Of a stretch of DNA of 37,254 bases, positions 1 to 10,027 are shown piece after piece. The notes beneath the pieces were generated by a model. That model was not told where the DNA came from. It did not search any database and worked only from the letters and a program-made list of their open reading frames with translations. How positions within the stretch are numbered: position 1 is the first letter of the stretch; every line of letters begins with the position of its first letter. Made by a program: the position numbers and the translations under genes. The DNA lies in the NCBI GenBank assembly GCA_003225005.1, contig QIAN01000090.1:1-37254 (forward strand), written 5' to 3'. Origin of the DNA: Acidobacteriota bacterium (lineage in GTDB: Bacteria > Acidobacteriota > Terriglobia > Terriglobales > Acidobacteriaceae).

Positions 1-786
1 TACGTGGTGATTGCGGGTCTGATGGGCGCCATTGTGTGGGATCTCTTAACCTGGTGGTGGCGACTGCCCACTTCTTCCTCCCACGCCTTGATAGGTGGTT
101 ATGCTGGGGCGGCTATCATGCGCTCCGGATTCGGGGTCATTGTCCCCGCAGGCTGGCATAAGACTCTGATTTTCATCGTCGTCGCTCCGATCATGGGCCT
201 CTTCCTCGGATTAGTACTCATGGTTTCTGTCTTCTGGCTCTTGCGGAACAAAGCTCCGCGACGGATTGATGTTTGGTTCCGCCGATTACAACTTCTTTCT
301 GCCGCTGCCTACAGCCTTGGACATGGTGGGAATGACGCGCAAAAAACCATGGGAATTGTTGCGGGCGCTCTCTATGGCGCGAAATATCTCACGTCCGCCG
401 AGCTTGCGGGCAACTGGGGACATTTTCACTGGCCGATCATTCTCGCGGCCCATGCTGCCATTGCTCTTGGAACCTACTTCGGCGGATGGCGCATAGTTCA
501 TACCATGGGATCCCGCATTACCAAGCTGAAGCCGGTCGGAGGCTTTTGCGCCGAGACTGCCGGAGCCATCACTCTGTTCTCGACGGCGCTTGCAGGTATT
601 CCGGTAAGTACAACCCATACGATTACAGGAGCCATCGTCGGAGTGGGCGCTACGACACGATTGTCCGCAGTTCGCTGGGGCGTAGCTCGACGAATTGTTT
701 GGGCCTGGATTCTTACCATCCCGGCTTCTGCGATCGTGGCGGCTCTCGTATTCTGGGCCTTTCGTCTAGTTAAACCGGACGCCTAG
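1..786 (+). CDS. pit: Inorganic phosphate transporter, PiT family (5' partial)
   Basis: Membrane phosphate permease of the PiT (PF01384) family, which imports inorganic phosphate with a cation. The reading frame is open from the first base of the window, so the N-terminus lies outside; about 261 residues are visible. The two family signature repeats can be seen: an SSHALIGG motif near residue 25 and GGNDAQKTMG near residue 108, with a second inverted-repeat signature VSTTHTITGAIVG near residue 202. Hydrophobic segments alternate with short loops to the end, where the protein stops after a final membrane helix and a short basic tail. Family members are usually a little over 300 residues, so most of the protein is present. 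The next gene is on the opposite strand, so this is the last gene of its transcript. Confidence 0.93.
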   Translation, partial: YVVIAGLMGAIVWDLLTWWWRLPTSSSHALIGGYAGAAIMRSGFGVIVPAGWHKTLIFIVVAPIMGLFLGLVLMVSVFWLLRNKAPRRIDVWFRRLQLLSAAAYSLGHGGNDAQKTMGIVAGALYGAKYLTSAELAGNWGHFHWPIILAAHAAIALGTYFGGWRIVHTMGSRITKLKPVGGFCAETAGAITLFSTALAGIPVSTTHTITGAIVGVGATTRLSAVRWGVARRIVWAWILTIPASAIVAALVFWAFRLVKPDA

Positions 787-965
787 GTTTGAAAGCCAAG
801 CGGGAGAAAGTCAGGCGCGATTCGCGACCAGCAAGAATTCGCGAAAAACCCCGCCCTTCTTTACTTCTACGTGTGCCGATAACTGATTCAGTCGCGCAGC
901 CCCGGGGCGTCAAGCACGCCATTTCTTGGTCGAACCTGAACTGCCTGCACAACAGTTAGCCAACA

Positions 966-2537
966 CTAGGGACGAGAACTCTGTGCGCCTTGCCGCAGTT
1001 TGGCATAGTCGTCATCTCCGACCAACGGCCCGAGCCCTGGCAGGGTCGGTGTCATCTCTTTAACGACTGCTTCCAACGACTTTGGATTCAACCCTAGTTG
1101 CTCAAGAATAGTAGGTGCAATTTGGGCCGTGCGCACCGGTGACTTGATTTCACGGGGCAGGAAACTGGGAAGAGAAACGAGCAAAGCAACATGAGTGTCT
1201 TCGTCGGTAAACCCTCCATGTTCTTCGATAAAGCCGTCGTCCGGCTCCACATAAATCACTCCCAGGTTCGGCTGAATCACAATATCCGGCATACGCGGAT
1301 CGCTAGCTGGATCGGCAAACATCAGCTTCAAGGATTCTCCGGAAAAGATCTGCTGGATCCCGGCTTCAGTCTGCTTGTTTCGAAGTGCCTTCACCACGTC
1401 GGTCGTGCGTCTGTGGTCCTTCAACCAGAGCATTGCGATGCTTCCGTCCTGCTCTGCATTGAGGAGCAGACCTCGTTCGACACTGTTCACAACTGTCGGG
1501 ATCAAGTTCAGGTCGGCAGCCCGGAACCTAAGTGGATCTATCGGAACGTCGCCATGTTTGGCGGTGAGAACGATAAGGGTCGAGTCGAGCAGATGTTTCT
1601 CCTTCAACCTTGCCACAATTTTTCCCACCGACTGATCAGTGTGATCGAGAGCATCCAATAGGCCGGCGCTAGGCGTCCCCTCACCATCTAAATATCCGAA
1701 GCCTTTCATCTTTTGCGCCATGCTGATGGCTTGGAAATTCATGCCGAACATTTCAGGTACGCCGACCTGTTGGGCTCCTCTATGGTCTTTTCCATCAATC
1801 TCATTGAGAATGGCGGCGACCTTACCGTCGTCGTAAGCTTCCATTTTGGGGATGCTTCGAGTCTTCGTCGTCGGGCGAATTTCGGGGGTGAAAAGGTCAT
1901 CTACGCCCTTTCCCGACGGTCCATTCAGGAACTCGTATGCCGGATGCTTATCCGACCAGGCAGTGCGCCCACCGGCCTGCTTAATGACTTCGAAGATATT
2001 GTTCACACGGATGTAGTCATGCGGATAAACCGGAGCGCAACTCTTCGCTGGATTCAAAGGCAGCTTCACAGGATTGATTCCGCCTCCGTCCGGCGCGTTG
2101 GAATCATTGTCGATGGAGCTGTCGTACACCACCGCAGTGCCAATCGAGGCGCATTTGGATCCAGGAGGGGACAAGCTGCGATCGTAGCTATTTTCAAAGA
2201 TCACCCCTGTAGAAAGAGGAGAACCTCCCGTCACCATTGCAAGCAGTCCTGGCCACGAGTTTGAGGGTAAGGACGTACGCGCATTCTTGTAGGTGATACC
2301 GTGCTGACTGAGTTGCGCGAGACTGGAATTGGTCCTGGCCTTTACATAATTGGCCAGATCGAGGGCATGCAGACCATCGAGGCTAAGCAATAAGACCCGT
2401 TTCACGCGGTGAGGACTTGGTGTAACTGCCGGAGGTGCTTGAGCCGCCGCAACCTTGTTTCCAGCTCCTCCGAGGAATGCCAGCAACAGCATCAGTACAG
2501 CTCTTGACTTGACTCCATCCAGATTGATAATCAACAA
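966..2537 (-). CDS. Exported alkaline phosphatase superfamily / type I phosphodiesterase-like protein
   Basis: Probable secreted metal-dependent phosphohydrolase of the nucleotide pyrophosphatase/phosphodiesterase fold (PF01663). Motifs visible: LLLSLDGLHALDL (first metal aspartate), SLPSNSWPGLLAMVTGG (nucleophile region, as in the family's S/T-x-P-GLL block), a central LDHTDQSVGKIV helix, TAKHGDVPID, and near the C-terminus EEHGGFTDEDTHVALLVS (metal histidines). A hydrophobic stretch AVLMLLLAFLGG followed by AAAQA looks like a signal peptide. The start is uncertain. The frame stays open to an ATG at 2618, but no ribosome site precedes that or the ATG at 2561. An AGAAGGAG sits just before tandem TTG codons at 2537/2534, which I prefer. 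The 2618 ATG overlaps the stop of the decayed gene upstream, so the region before 2561 may derive from that insertion. Substrate unknown. Confidence 0.8.
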   Translation of the reverse strand: MLIINLDGVKSRAVLMLLLAFLGGAGNKVAAAQAPPAVTPSPHRVKRVLLLSLDGLHALDLANYVKARTNSSLAQLSQHGITYKNARTSLPSNSWPGLLAMVTGGSPLSTGVIFENSYDRSLSPPGSKCASIGTAVVYDSSIDNDSNAPDGGGINPVKLPLNPAKSCAPVYPHDYIRVNNIFEVIKQAGGRTAWSDKHPAYEFLNGPSGKGVDDLFTPEIRPTTKTRSIPKMEAYDDGKVAAILNEIDGKDHRGAQQVGVPEMFGMNFQAISMAQKMKGFGYLDGEGTPSAGLLDALDHTDQSVGKIVARLKEKHLLDSTLIVLTAKHGDVPIDPLRFRAADLNLIPTVVNSVERGLLLNAEQDGSIAMLWLKDHRRTTDVVKALRNKQTEAGIQQIFSGESLKLMFADPASDPRMPDIVIQPNLGVIYVEPDDGFIEEHGGFTDEDTHVALLVSLPSFLPREIKSPVRTAQIAPTILEQLGLNPKSLEAVVKEMTPTLPGLGPLVGDDDYAKLRQGAQSSRP

Positions 2538-2617
2538 CGCTCTCCTTCTTGTGATACCCATAGATTTTTGGATCAAAGATCTTAGACAAGAATACTTCAA
2601 GATTTGAAGCTGTAACA

Positions 2618-3970
2618 TCAGGCGGCAGCGAGCAGGTCGACGATGTTCTGGATAGCTTTGTCGGCTTTGTAATATGCGACCTCGAGTTTGCTGTCCGGTG
2701 TGTGGGCAGGATCGGGAGCGTGGTGAAACCGGCTATTGGCCAGGGGACCACAAAGGCGCTTGTGGAAGAAGAGAAAAAACAGTGCCACTTGAAACACCTT
2801 TGACGGTCAGCCGGTAGGCATATCGGGTGCCATCGCGTTGCAGCAGGCCGTGGCCCTTGAGTTTGCGCAGATCGTAGCGGAGTTGGTTGAGCCCATAGGT
2901 GTTGGGCGAAAGCTGAAAGGTGGTGAGGACGGCCTGGTGGATTGGTTTGGCAGTCCAGCCGCCGACCGAATTGCCGCCATGGAGCAAAACCTCGAGTAAG
3001 CGGATGATGCGGGTGTCGTGGATCCTGATCCCGGGATAGCGGACTGATCCGACGGTGATGGGCAGGGCCAGGCGCTGGAGCAGTGGGAAGTCGACATGGA
3101 CATTGAGGCACTGGGCCTGAAAGCCGGCAAAACGGTCGGTGATGGTCTGGAATCTGGTGCGCACGTCGTCCAGATGATCGAGCCCTTTCTTCAGACCAAA
3201 GTCGCGCAGATTGTTGGAGCAAAGCTCATTGCGCAAGAAGCGCGAGAATTTTTCGTACTGCTTGAGAAAAGCGTTCTTCCAATAGGCGCGGAAGACGTGA
3301 TGGCCATGCTCGATCTGATCGAGGACGGTAGCCAACTTTCCGCGTAGCCTCTTGTTCAGCCGGACGCCAAAGATTTCACTGATGCGATTAGCGGTGAGGC
3401 GCCACAAGCCGATTTCGCAGCTACGTTGGAAGATCTTGTGAATCGGGAAGTGGTGCTTAAAGATAAAGTTGCGACAGTACTCCAGTTGTGCCAGGGCGTA
3501 GAAGCGGGACAGGTTCATCTGGCTGCGTTCTTTTGTGGAGAACTTCGGCCCCAGCAGAAAGGTCCAGTAATCAAGCTGTTTGCGGATGATCTGTGGGCTT
3601 AGCCGGTCGGCGGCCGCCTGCAAGGCCGCCACGTCGTCGATGGCGAGGAAGGCATTGTCATTCTTACGGAAGCCGATGTGGCTTCATTCAGTTCCTGCTC
3701 GATGAAGGAGTGGCCGTTGAGCCAGTAGGTGGCGTGAAAGGGAAAGAAAGAGGCCACCCGAAGCACGATCGGTCCCAGAAGATCATCCCGGATGTAGAAG
3801 TAGTAATGCGTGAAACGGCTCCGTTGGTGCGCCAGAATGCGATAGTTGGGGTCCTGGGTGGGATATTTGGGCGTGCTAGGGTTGTGGTTATCGTTCGCCG
3901 CCGTCGTTCTCGGCTTGAGCCTGGCGCGGCTATTATCCCGGACGGCGCGGCATCCCGAGCCTGGTCACTG
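2618..3970 (-). pseudogene. Decayed gene of a repetitive family of unknown function (two frameshifts, no start)
   Basis: The protein can be rebuilt only by switching frame twice. The 5' part (about 3970-3680) reads through HYYFYIRDDLLGPIVLRVASFFPF and a LNGHSFIEQEL motif. A one-base shift near 3679 leads into FRKNDNAFLAIDDVAALQAAADRL and about 290 further residues. A second shift in a run of three A at 2792-2794 leads into FFLFFHKRLCGPLANSRF and the true C-terminus, which stops at 2618-2620. No start codon is visible and a stop lies just upstream, so the 5' end is missing too. I recognise the pattern from memory as a family found in multiple copies in many bacteria and usually annotated hypothetical; its function is not known to me. 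The C-terminal third has a helix-turn-helix-like LRYDLRKLKGHGLLQRDG segment. The stop overlaps an ATG of the next gene frame. Confidence 0.6.
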
Positions 3971-4318
3971 ACAAGTCTGGAAACGCGCTAAACAGTACGG
4001 GACTCCTCCGGCAAAGCACGCCCATCGCCGCACTGAAGCACTACACGCGCGCTCAAAAAGCTGATGCGGCATCTCAAGCCAGCACGCACTAAAACTAAAG
4101 AGGTACGGATAAGGTCAATGACATTTTTGGATAAGGAGCGCGGTGGTGCCGTTCACAACCCTGGGACTGGCCACAGTAAGAGGTTCCGATAGCAACGTAC
4201 GAGCGACACACCCCTGACCTGGCATTCTTGTCTTGTTGGAGTCCCCGTGCGAAACAGAGCCGCGGCCGGACGCCCGGTAACGCTCGCGGCTCTGTTACAG
4301 CACGAATAGCCCTGCTGC
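3971..4318. other. Intergenic stretch without recognisable gene
   Basis: I see no coding frame with protein-like composition here on either strand. The only structure noted is the hairpin at 4253-4296 next to the receptor gene's stop. The stretch may include the lost 5' end of the decayed gene at 2618-3970. Confidence 0.5.
4253..4296 (-). terminator. Hairpin downstream of the TonB receptor gene
   Basis: AACAGAGCCGCG (4253-4264) and CGCGGCTCTGTT (4285-4296) are perfect 12-base complements separated by 20 bases. It begins 23 bases after the minus-strand stop at 4319. On that strand the stem is followed only by TTTC, not a long T run, so a factor-independent terminator is plausible but not textbook. 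Confidence 0.6.
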
Positions 4319-7300
4319 TCAGAACTCCAGGCGCAGCATGAGCTGGAGTTTCCGCGACGAGCCGAGCCCAGTGGGGCCGGTATTCAGCTCACTGGTGATG
4401 TGCCCGAAGGCGGCGCCGTCCGAGATATCGGAGTCCGGATCCCCGTAAATCGGATGGTTGAACAAGTTAAACGCCTCGGCGCGAAACTTCAAGTTCAGTC
4501 GTTCGGTAAGGACGGTTGACTTCTCGAGCGCGGTGTCGATTTCATAATACCCCGGTCCGCGTCCAGCGTTGCGTCCCAAGCTCCCCCACGTGCCTACTGC
4601 CGGGACCGCGAATGCATTTATATTGAACCAGTTGTTGATCGTTTTGGGGGTCCCGTATATGGATTGGCCGGGAACCAGGTCCGGCCGCTGATTCCGTGTT
4701 ACGCCGTCGGGCCGGTCCGTCGAACTCACGTCTACCAGGATATCAATGGGCCGGCCGCTGGAGGCGGCCGCAATCCCACTCAGCTCCCAGCCACCCAGCA
4801 ACTTTCCCATCACGCCGGAGGTTAGGAAATGCTTGCCCGGGCCAAACGGAAGCTCGTAGACCGTATTGACCGAGAGGGTCTGGCGAATGTCAATGTCCGT
4901 GCTGCTATATGAACATTTGATGCAGTTATAGTTTTGAATGTGCGGATACTCCCCCGCTCCGAACCCCACGTCCGACAAGCCGTGCGACCACATGTACTGC
5001 GTCCCCCACAGCCATCCGTTGGTGGAAGGGCGCTCCACCGATACCTGAAGTGAATGGAAGTTGCTGTTGCCGTAGTTACTCTTCTGGTTGAACTCGCCAA
5101 AGGTGGGGATTGGACGAATGCAATTGGTGAGCCCAGAATTGCCTTCGCAACGGTTGAACCGAACGGCGGAGAATAAGTGATGCCCCTCGCTGCCTTGGTA
5201 AGCAATCTTGGCCAAAAAGCTATGCGGGAATATCCGCTCGAGCGACAAAGACCAGTCTTCGAAGTATCCGTCATGGCGCTTCGGATCCCACGCCTTGGGC
5301 GAGCTAAATGGGGCAGTCAGCTGGGCCGGTGTAAGCGGCCACGTCAGGCCTGGCACATCCGCCGACGAAACATCAACCCGTTTGCCGGTGCTCTCGTGCC
5401 CGTCGCTGAAGTCGTCCATCTGGTTCGGCTCATAGTACATCCCGAACCCGGCGCGGAGGACCGTCTGTCCTCCGGTTCCCCCGGGCATCCACGCCAGGCC
5501 CAACCGTGGCGCGAAGTTTCTGTAAGTCGGCCCATACAGCGGCGTGCCCTTGGGGCAAACCCCTCCGCACGCAATGGTCACCACGGCCTGTTCGCCATGC
5601 ACCTCTTTCACGACCGTGTAGTACTCGTATCGCAATCCGTAATAGAGGGTGAGGTTGGGGCGCACCTTGAACGTGTCCTGCGCGTAGGGCATAAAATAGG
5701 TGCGGCGATGGCCGGCGAGGTCCAATGCCCCGACGAAGAAGTAATCATCAAGAGAGTTGTTAACGAAATCCTGCGGGCTAGCGTATGTGAGTGTCGTGTC
5801 AGCAAACTTCGCCTCGCTCGAATTGTTAAGGCGGTGGCGCTCGACGCTCATCCCGATCTTAATGGTGTGCCGCCCCTTAACGATGCTCAAGTCATCGTAC
5901 GCGTCAATCGTGGTCCCGATCTCCTCGTCGAGCGAATTCTGACTGGGACTATCGAAGCCGGAGATGCTCGCCGCCACATAGGCGGGTCCATCGACAGTAT
6001 CCAGCAATGGAGACGTTCCAAGAAAATAATGATGCATGGCGGAGCGGTTCACTCCGCCTCTAAGCTCGTTAATGACCGTAGGCGAGAAAAGGTGCGTCAG
6101 CTGAACAACATAGTTGGAAGTGCGAACGAGGGGGTTATCGCGGCCACCCACAGTGTCCGCCACGGAGTTGATGGTGGCATCGTTGATGATAACGTGGCCG
6201 AATATGGAGGTGTTGTCGCTGAACCTGTGATCCAAACGGAACATCCCGTTATCCTCGCGCTGATTGTTCGCCCCTGGCGCAGTCCATTGGTCGACGTTGG
6301 GATCGGAGGTGTGCGTCTGTCCAATTGGCCAGGAAGACAGAAAGGGGGTGAGAGCGGGATCAGTCACGCTCGCCCGGTACGCGGCGCTCGGCACAAACCC
6401 GATCACGGTACGGTTCTGGATCTGCCGGAGACCTTCGTAATTGGCGTAGAAGAAAGTGCGGTCCTTCTGGATGGGCCCGCCTATGCTGCCGCCGAACTGG
6501 TTCAGCCGGAGGGGGGGCACAAAGCCGAGGCCGGTAAGCGGGTCGACATCGAAGGGCCCCCGCGCGTCGAATACGTTGTTGCGCAAGAACTCGAAAGCCG
6601 CGCCATGAAACGCGTTCGTTCCGGCTTTTGTAACGACGCTGATTTGGGCCCCGGCCGACCCGCCCTTATCCGCGGTATACTGCGACGAAGCCACGCGAAA
6701 TTCCCCTATCGAGTCCAGCGAAATGGGCAGCCGCACAGCCGCCTTCTGGTTCTGCTCCTGGACGCCAGTGGCATCGAGGCCATCGAAGGTGTAGTTGTTG
6801 TCGTCCGTGCCTCGCCCGACGAATGTTGACAGCGCCCGGGGTGAGCAGGGCGAGGGTGGACCAGTTGCGACCGTTCAGCGGGATGTCCTCCACTTGTTTT
6901 GATTGCACCACGCCTGCGATCTCGGCGTTGCTCGAATCAAGCGCCTGAACTTGAGCCTCCACATCCACCGTCGTTGTAGCCGCGCCCACCCGGAGCTGCG
7001 CGTCGACGGTGCGGGTCTGGCCAACGAAAAGTTCGATGCCCATTTCCGCGTAGGTCTTAAATCCTTCATGAGAGATGGTGAGAGTGTACTTACCTACGGG
7101 CAGGCTGCTGATGCTGTAAACTCCACCCGGCCCGGTGATGGTCTCCCTTGTGAGGCCAGTGTCAACCTTGAGGAGCCTGACTTTTGCGTTGAGAACCCTC
7201 GCCCCGCTCGTGTCCGTCACGGTTCCATTAAGATTGGCCTCGTTAATTTGCGCCATGCCGTTGACTGTCCACAGGAAGCACAACGCGTGAGCCAGGAGAA

Positions 7301-7334
7301 TACGGTTAAAGGAATAGATCCGGTTCTTTTCCAT
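4319..7334 (-). pseudogene. Oar-like TonB-dependent receptor with carboxypeptidase-regulatory domain, one frameshift
   Basis: Outer-membrane receptor of the Oar-like type common in Acidobacteriota, probably taking up an oligosaccharide or similar ligand. The start is the ATG at 7334, preceded by AAGGAGG at good spacing. A signal peptide ends in VNGMAQ. A carboxypeptidase-regulatory (Ig-like) domain follows at about residues 28-110, then the plug with QVEDIPLNGRNW and LALLTPGAV. Just after that the frame breaks: at 6824-6828 one extra base moves the frame, and the plug resumes as TFVGRGTDDNNYTFDGLDA, then SIGEFRVASSQYTADKGG and the long beta-barrel. The protein ends LQLMLRLEF with the C-terminal phenylalanine typical of barrel proteins. 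Rejoined, it is about 1,004 residues, full length for the family. With only one indel, a base-calling error is as likely as a true pseudogene. Confidence 0.88.
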
Positions 7335-7514
7335 CGACGCCTCCTTAATATCAATCCCCCCCCGACAAAATTCTGAAAGATAATCTTCAAGACCGAATCT
7401 GTCATCAGACGAAGTTTCAGGCCGGAGTTTCCATTTTGGCGATCCAATGATGAAAAATAAGTTGCAAAGCCACAAGTCCGTAGCTAACCGCTTAGCGACT
7501 CATCGTACCAAGCA

Positions 7515-7542
7515 TTTACACCAATGGGAACATTGTTGTCAA
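7515..7542 (-). promoter_or_regulatory. Possible sigma-70-type promoter for the TonB receptor
   Basis: On the minus strand a perfect TTGACA (7542-7537) is followed after 16 bases by TGTAAA (7520-7515), four of six matches to TATAAT. It lies about 180 bases before the receptor start at 7334. The -35 match is strong, the -10 weak. Confidence 0.35.
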
Positions 7543-7580
7543 GCCATTTCTCATTTCTCATGGACAGCCATTTCTCATGG
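7543..7580 (+). repeat. Short direct repeats GCCATTTCTCAT
   Basis: GCCATTTCTCAT occurs at 7543-7554 and again at 7567-7578, with a partial TTCTCATGG between at 7555-7563. The 24-base period lies just upstream of the candidate receptor promoter on the minus strand. It could be a regulator-binding repeat or a scar of local duplication. Confidence 0.5.
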
Positions 7581-7624
7581 AGATGGAACATTCCCCCGGC
7601 AGATACGGAAGGGATCGCCGTCTC

Positions 7625-7789
7625 GCGACCCAGTGGGAGTTCCAGTCACGCTGCACGTGGTCACATTCGATCAACGACGGCTCGGTCGGCGGGGGTGAAG
7701 CCACCGGACCGGAAAACGTGAGTTGCCTGCATTGCGATAAGGGCCCCAGCATTTTCGATGTTCGCCACAACGTCACTGTGAACGCCGTC
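7625..7789 (+). pseudogene. Fragment of a TonB-dependent receptor barrel
   Basis: About 55 codons read like the C-terminal third of an Oar-like receptor: a CTWSHSINDGSVGGGEA segment (compare YMWSHGLSDVGFGAGEY in the receptor at 4319-7334), then PENVSCLHCDKGPSIFDVRHNVTVNAV. Sequence on either side in the same open frame (7577-8224) does not continue as a receptor, so that longer frame is a chimera of debris and not a gene. Orientation is opposite to the neighbouring receptor, so it is not a simple tandem duplicate of that gene. Confidence 0.6.
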
Positions 7790-8190
7790 GTGCCGTATTC
7801 TGCGTCATACAACGCGCTGTTGAGGCGATACTCCTCGACTGCATCCTGGGAAATCTGCAGTCGGGTTGCGATTTTTGAGCTTGTTCTTGAATGCCGCCGG
7901 CAAACGCTTGGTAAGCTGCTGGGTCTGAAATTCAAGGACTTCTACGCGTCCGCGGATAATTTCCTGGTTACAAAAGAGCATTTCATTACCCGCGACGTCG
8001 CAGCCGGCAAGAATGCTCCACCCCCGCAGAGTCGTCTATGGGTTCAACCGACCAACGCGGAGGTTCTGATTGCGCAGGGCCAACACCCGGTTCCCACTGT
8101 GAATCAATTGGCATCGGGTGTTTCTGCAATATGTTGGGACCTCCAAGTCAATCAATGTTGTGTGAGTCCGGCATTTGGAAGAACCTCATC
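7790..8190. other. Debris between gene fragments
   Basis: No intact gene. On the minus strand around 7800-7980, switching frames gives pieces such as VEVLEFQTQQLTKRLPAAF and IATRLQISQDAVEEYRLN. The latter faintly recalls the C-terminal end of ImmA/IrrE-type proteins, but this is too weak to name. The stretch is best read as remnants brought together by insertions and deletions. Confidence 0.35.
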
Positions 8191-8367
8191 TTTCGTTCAC
8201 TGGTTTGGAGCCTGGGGTACGTAGTTGTCCCCAATGTGGACTATGCTCACCGCGCTATTTTAGAACTCGACGACTGGGGAACCTCAGACAAGGGGTTTCT
8301 CTCGTATTGGCGCTATCTCGAACCGAGTGAGGAGACCATTCGCCGGGACCTGATTGTGCCGCTGCAA
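8191..8367 (+). pseudogene. Internal fragment of an unidentified protein
   Basis: A stretch of about 59 codons has strongly protein-like composition: YVVVPNVDYAHRAILELDD followed by GFLSYWRYLEPSEETIR. It has no plausible start (upstream codons of the open frame are low-complexity debris), and after residue 110 of that frame the text becomes arginine-rich nonsense, close to where the IS66-type cassette begins. I do not recognise the parent family with certainty. It is probably the remains of a longer exported protein interrupted by the insertion. Confidence 0.4.
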
Positions 8368-8412
8368 CGTGTCCTTTCGGCAAGGCTGCGCACTCGGCGC
8401 ATTCGCTCGATC

Positions 8413-10027
8413 TCAATCGGCATTTGAGAGGCTTCGCTTCAATGCCGTGCGGTAATTCCAGGGCATCCAGCCCGCGGGTTTGGCTGGGAGCTCCTGTGTG
8501 TGCCGCTGGAGTTCAGTGAGGTAGTCGAAGGGATTGACATCATTCAGTTCGCATGTGTGAATCAGGCTCATGTATAGGTCACCGACTTCGGCACCATTCA
8601 GTGTCTTATAGAAGAGTGAGTTCTTCCGGTGAAGAATCGCTTTTTTCAGCGCGCGCTCAACCAGATTGTTGTCGAGTGGGCGCCTGGCTCGCGCAGAAAA
8701 AGGGTCAGCGCTTGCCAGTGCCGCAGCATTTAGGCGATGGCTTTGCCTAAGCCGGAGTTCGGCTCCACTTTGTTTTCCTGCAGCTGGGTGTGCAGCCGTT
8801 GGTGTAAGGCGTTCATCACTGGCTGGCTGTGTTGCTGGTGAAGGTGCAATCGTTCTACGCGTGATAGCCGACGCTCTCGCGCCAGTCGGTTCCTGGTAGT
8901 ATACCTCGCCCAACGCCTCCAGCACATGACGACATGGTTCAGGAAAGATGGGTGTGATCTGAACAAACTGCCTTCTTCCATGGGCGAGACAGTTCCCCAC
9001 TAACAACTGGATGGGCTTCGGTGCATTTCGGGATAACGCATCCGACATCTGAATCGGCATGGGCAGCTCCGCCGCGCGCCGTTTCAGTACCTCGGCAAGG
9101 TTCTCTCCCGCATGTTGGCGTCCGGTGAAGAACAGCGCAATCTTGCGCCCTGCGGCCGTCGAGACCACCCCGGAAGTGAAGATACCGGTGCGTTCGCCTG
9201 CTTCTTCGGTGATGGCCCGTCGGAGCGCCAACACCTTCATGCTGGTGTCGTCGTTGTGCAGGACCTCGCCCTGGGCCGCCTGTCGAATCAGCTCATCGCG
9301 CGCCGGCTTGATCAGCTCCGACGCCTCCTCCACGATCTCCCATTGCGTGGACGCCGGCAGCGGGATCCCCAGATTCTTTTCCAGATCCTCCAGCCGGTAA
9401 AACGGCATGCCCGTGCCGTATTTCAACTGTGCGATCATCGCCGCCGCGCTTTCGTCGTACTTGTCTTCACCCACTCCTTCCGGTGTATCCGCGCTATACA
9501 CTTCTCCGCATAGATTGCAGCGCAAGCGCTGCAGCTCGTAAACCGTCGCCGTCAGGGGAGCTTGTCCCACGATGCGCACCAGCCGCCTCGGCTCCTGCTG
9601 CTCGTAGACTTTGCCCTTCAGGCAGCCGGGGGCACTTGTCGCCATGTTTTAGGCTCTCGTGAGAAACCCTGACTCGGCGCGGGTTGCGATAAGCTTCGGC
9701 CCGGTTTCGTCCGTGGCCGGGCGCATTCTGCTTTCGTTCTCCAGCTTTGCTTGTACCCTGTTTGTCGGCTGCTGTCTTCGACGTTCCCTCCATGCCGGCT
9801 TTCTTCGGCACCGCTTCGGTCTTCTCCGTTGAGGCCGGGAACAACAACTCGCGGAGATCGTGGATCGTGGTTTCCTGATCTGCGACCAGATCTGTCAGGT
9901 AAGTCAGCGCCTCCACCACCCCCTTCAGCTTGCGATGCTCTTCCGCCGACAGCGCCGCTGGGGCATGCTCTACCAACTGATTCCACTCCTCGCGGTCCAT
10001 GTCGATGAACTCGATTGCCGATCTCAT
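8413..10027 (-). pseudogene. tnpC: IS66-family transposase TnpC, decayed (three frameshifts and a stop)
   Basis: The N-terminal part starts at the ATG at 10027 (MRSAIEFIDMDREEW) and includes a helical LVADQETTIHDLRELLF segment. A run of five G at 9628-9632 shifts the frame into GCLKGKVYEQQEPRR, then the zinc-binding CNLCGEVYSADTPEG and the catalytic core: HNDDTSM (first Asp), QMSDALSRN (second Asp), NNLVERALKKAILHRKNS (Glu). Between the last two blocks the text leaves frame near 8897 (RNRLARERRLSRVERLHLHQ resumes one frame over), meets an in-frame TAA at 8730-8732, and returns near 8680. The C-terminus PAGWMPWNYRTALKRS is normal for IS66 TnpC. Start and the upstream gene's stop overlap as ATGA, so the two were a translationally coupled cassette. 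No IS66 TnpB gene was seen. Confidence 0.85.

Noticed and set aside
800-850. A terminator after the phosphate permease (TTCGCGA/TCGCGAA hairpin)
   Set aside because: Seven-base stem with an 11-base loop and no T run on either strand; too weak.
1191-2264. Two plus-strand frames (156 and 183 codons) opposite the phosphatase
   Set aside because: Antisense shadows of a conserved gene, with no ribosome site and no protein-like motif.
5177-6829. A 550-codon open frame on the plus strand opposite the TonB receptor
   Set aside because: It lies wholly antisense to a well-supported receptor gene, has an arginine/valine-rich composition typical of GC-rich shadow frames, and shows no domain.
7577-8224. 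A 215-codon frame as one gene
   Set aside because: Only the first third resembles a known protein (TonB receptor barrel); the rest is unrelated debris, so it is a chance fusion of fragments.
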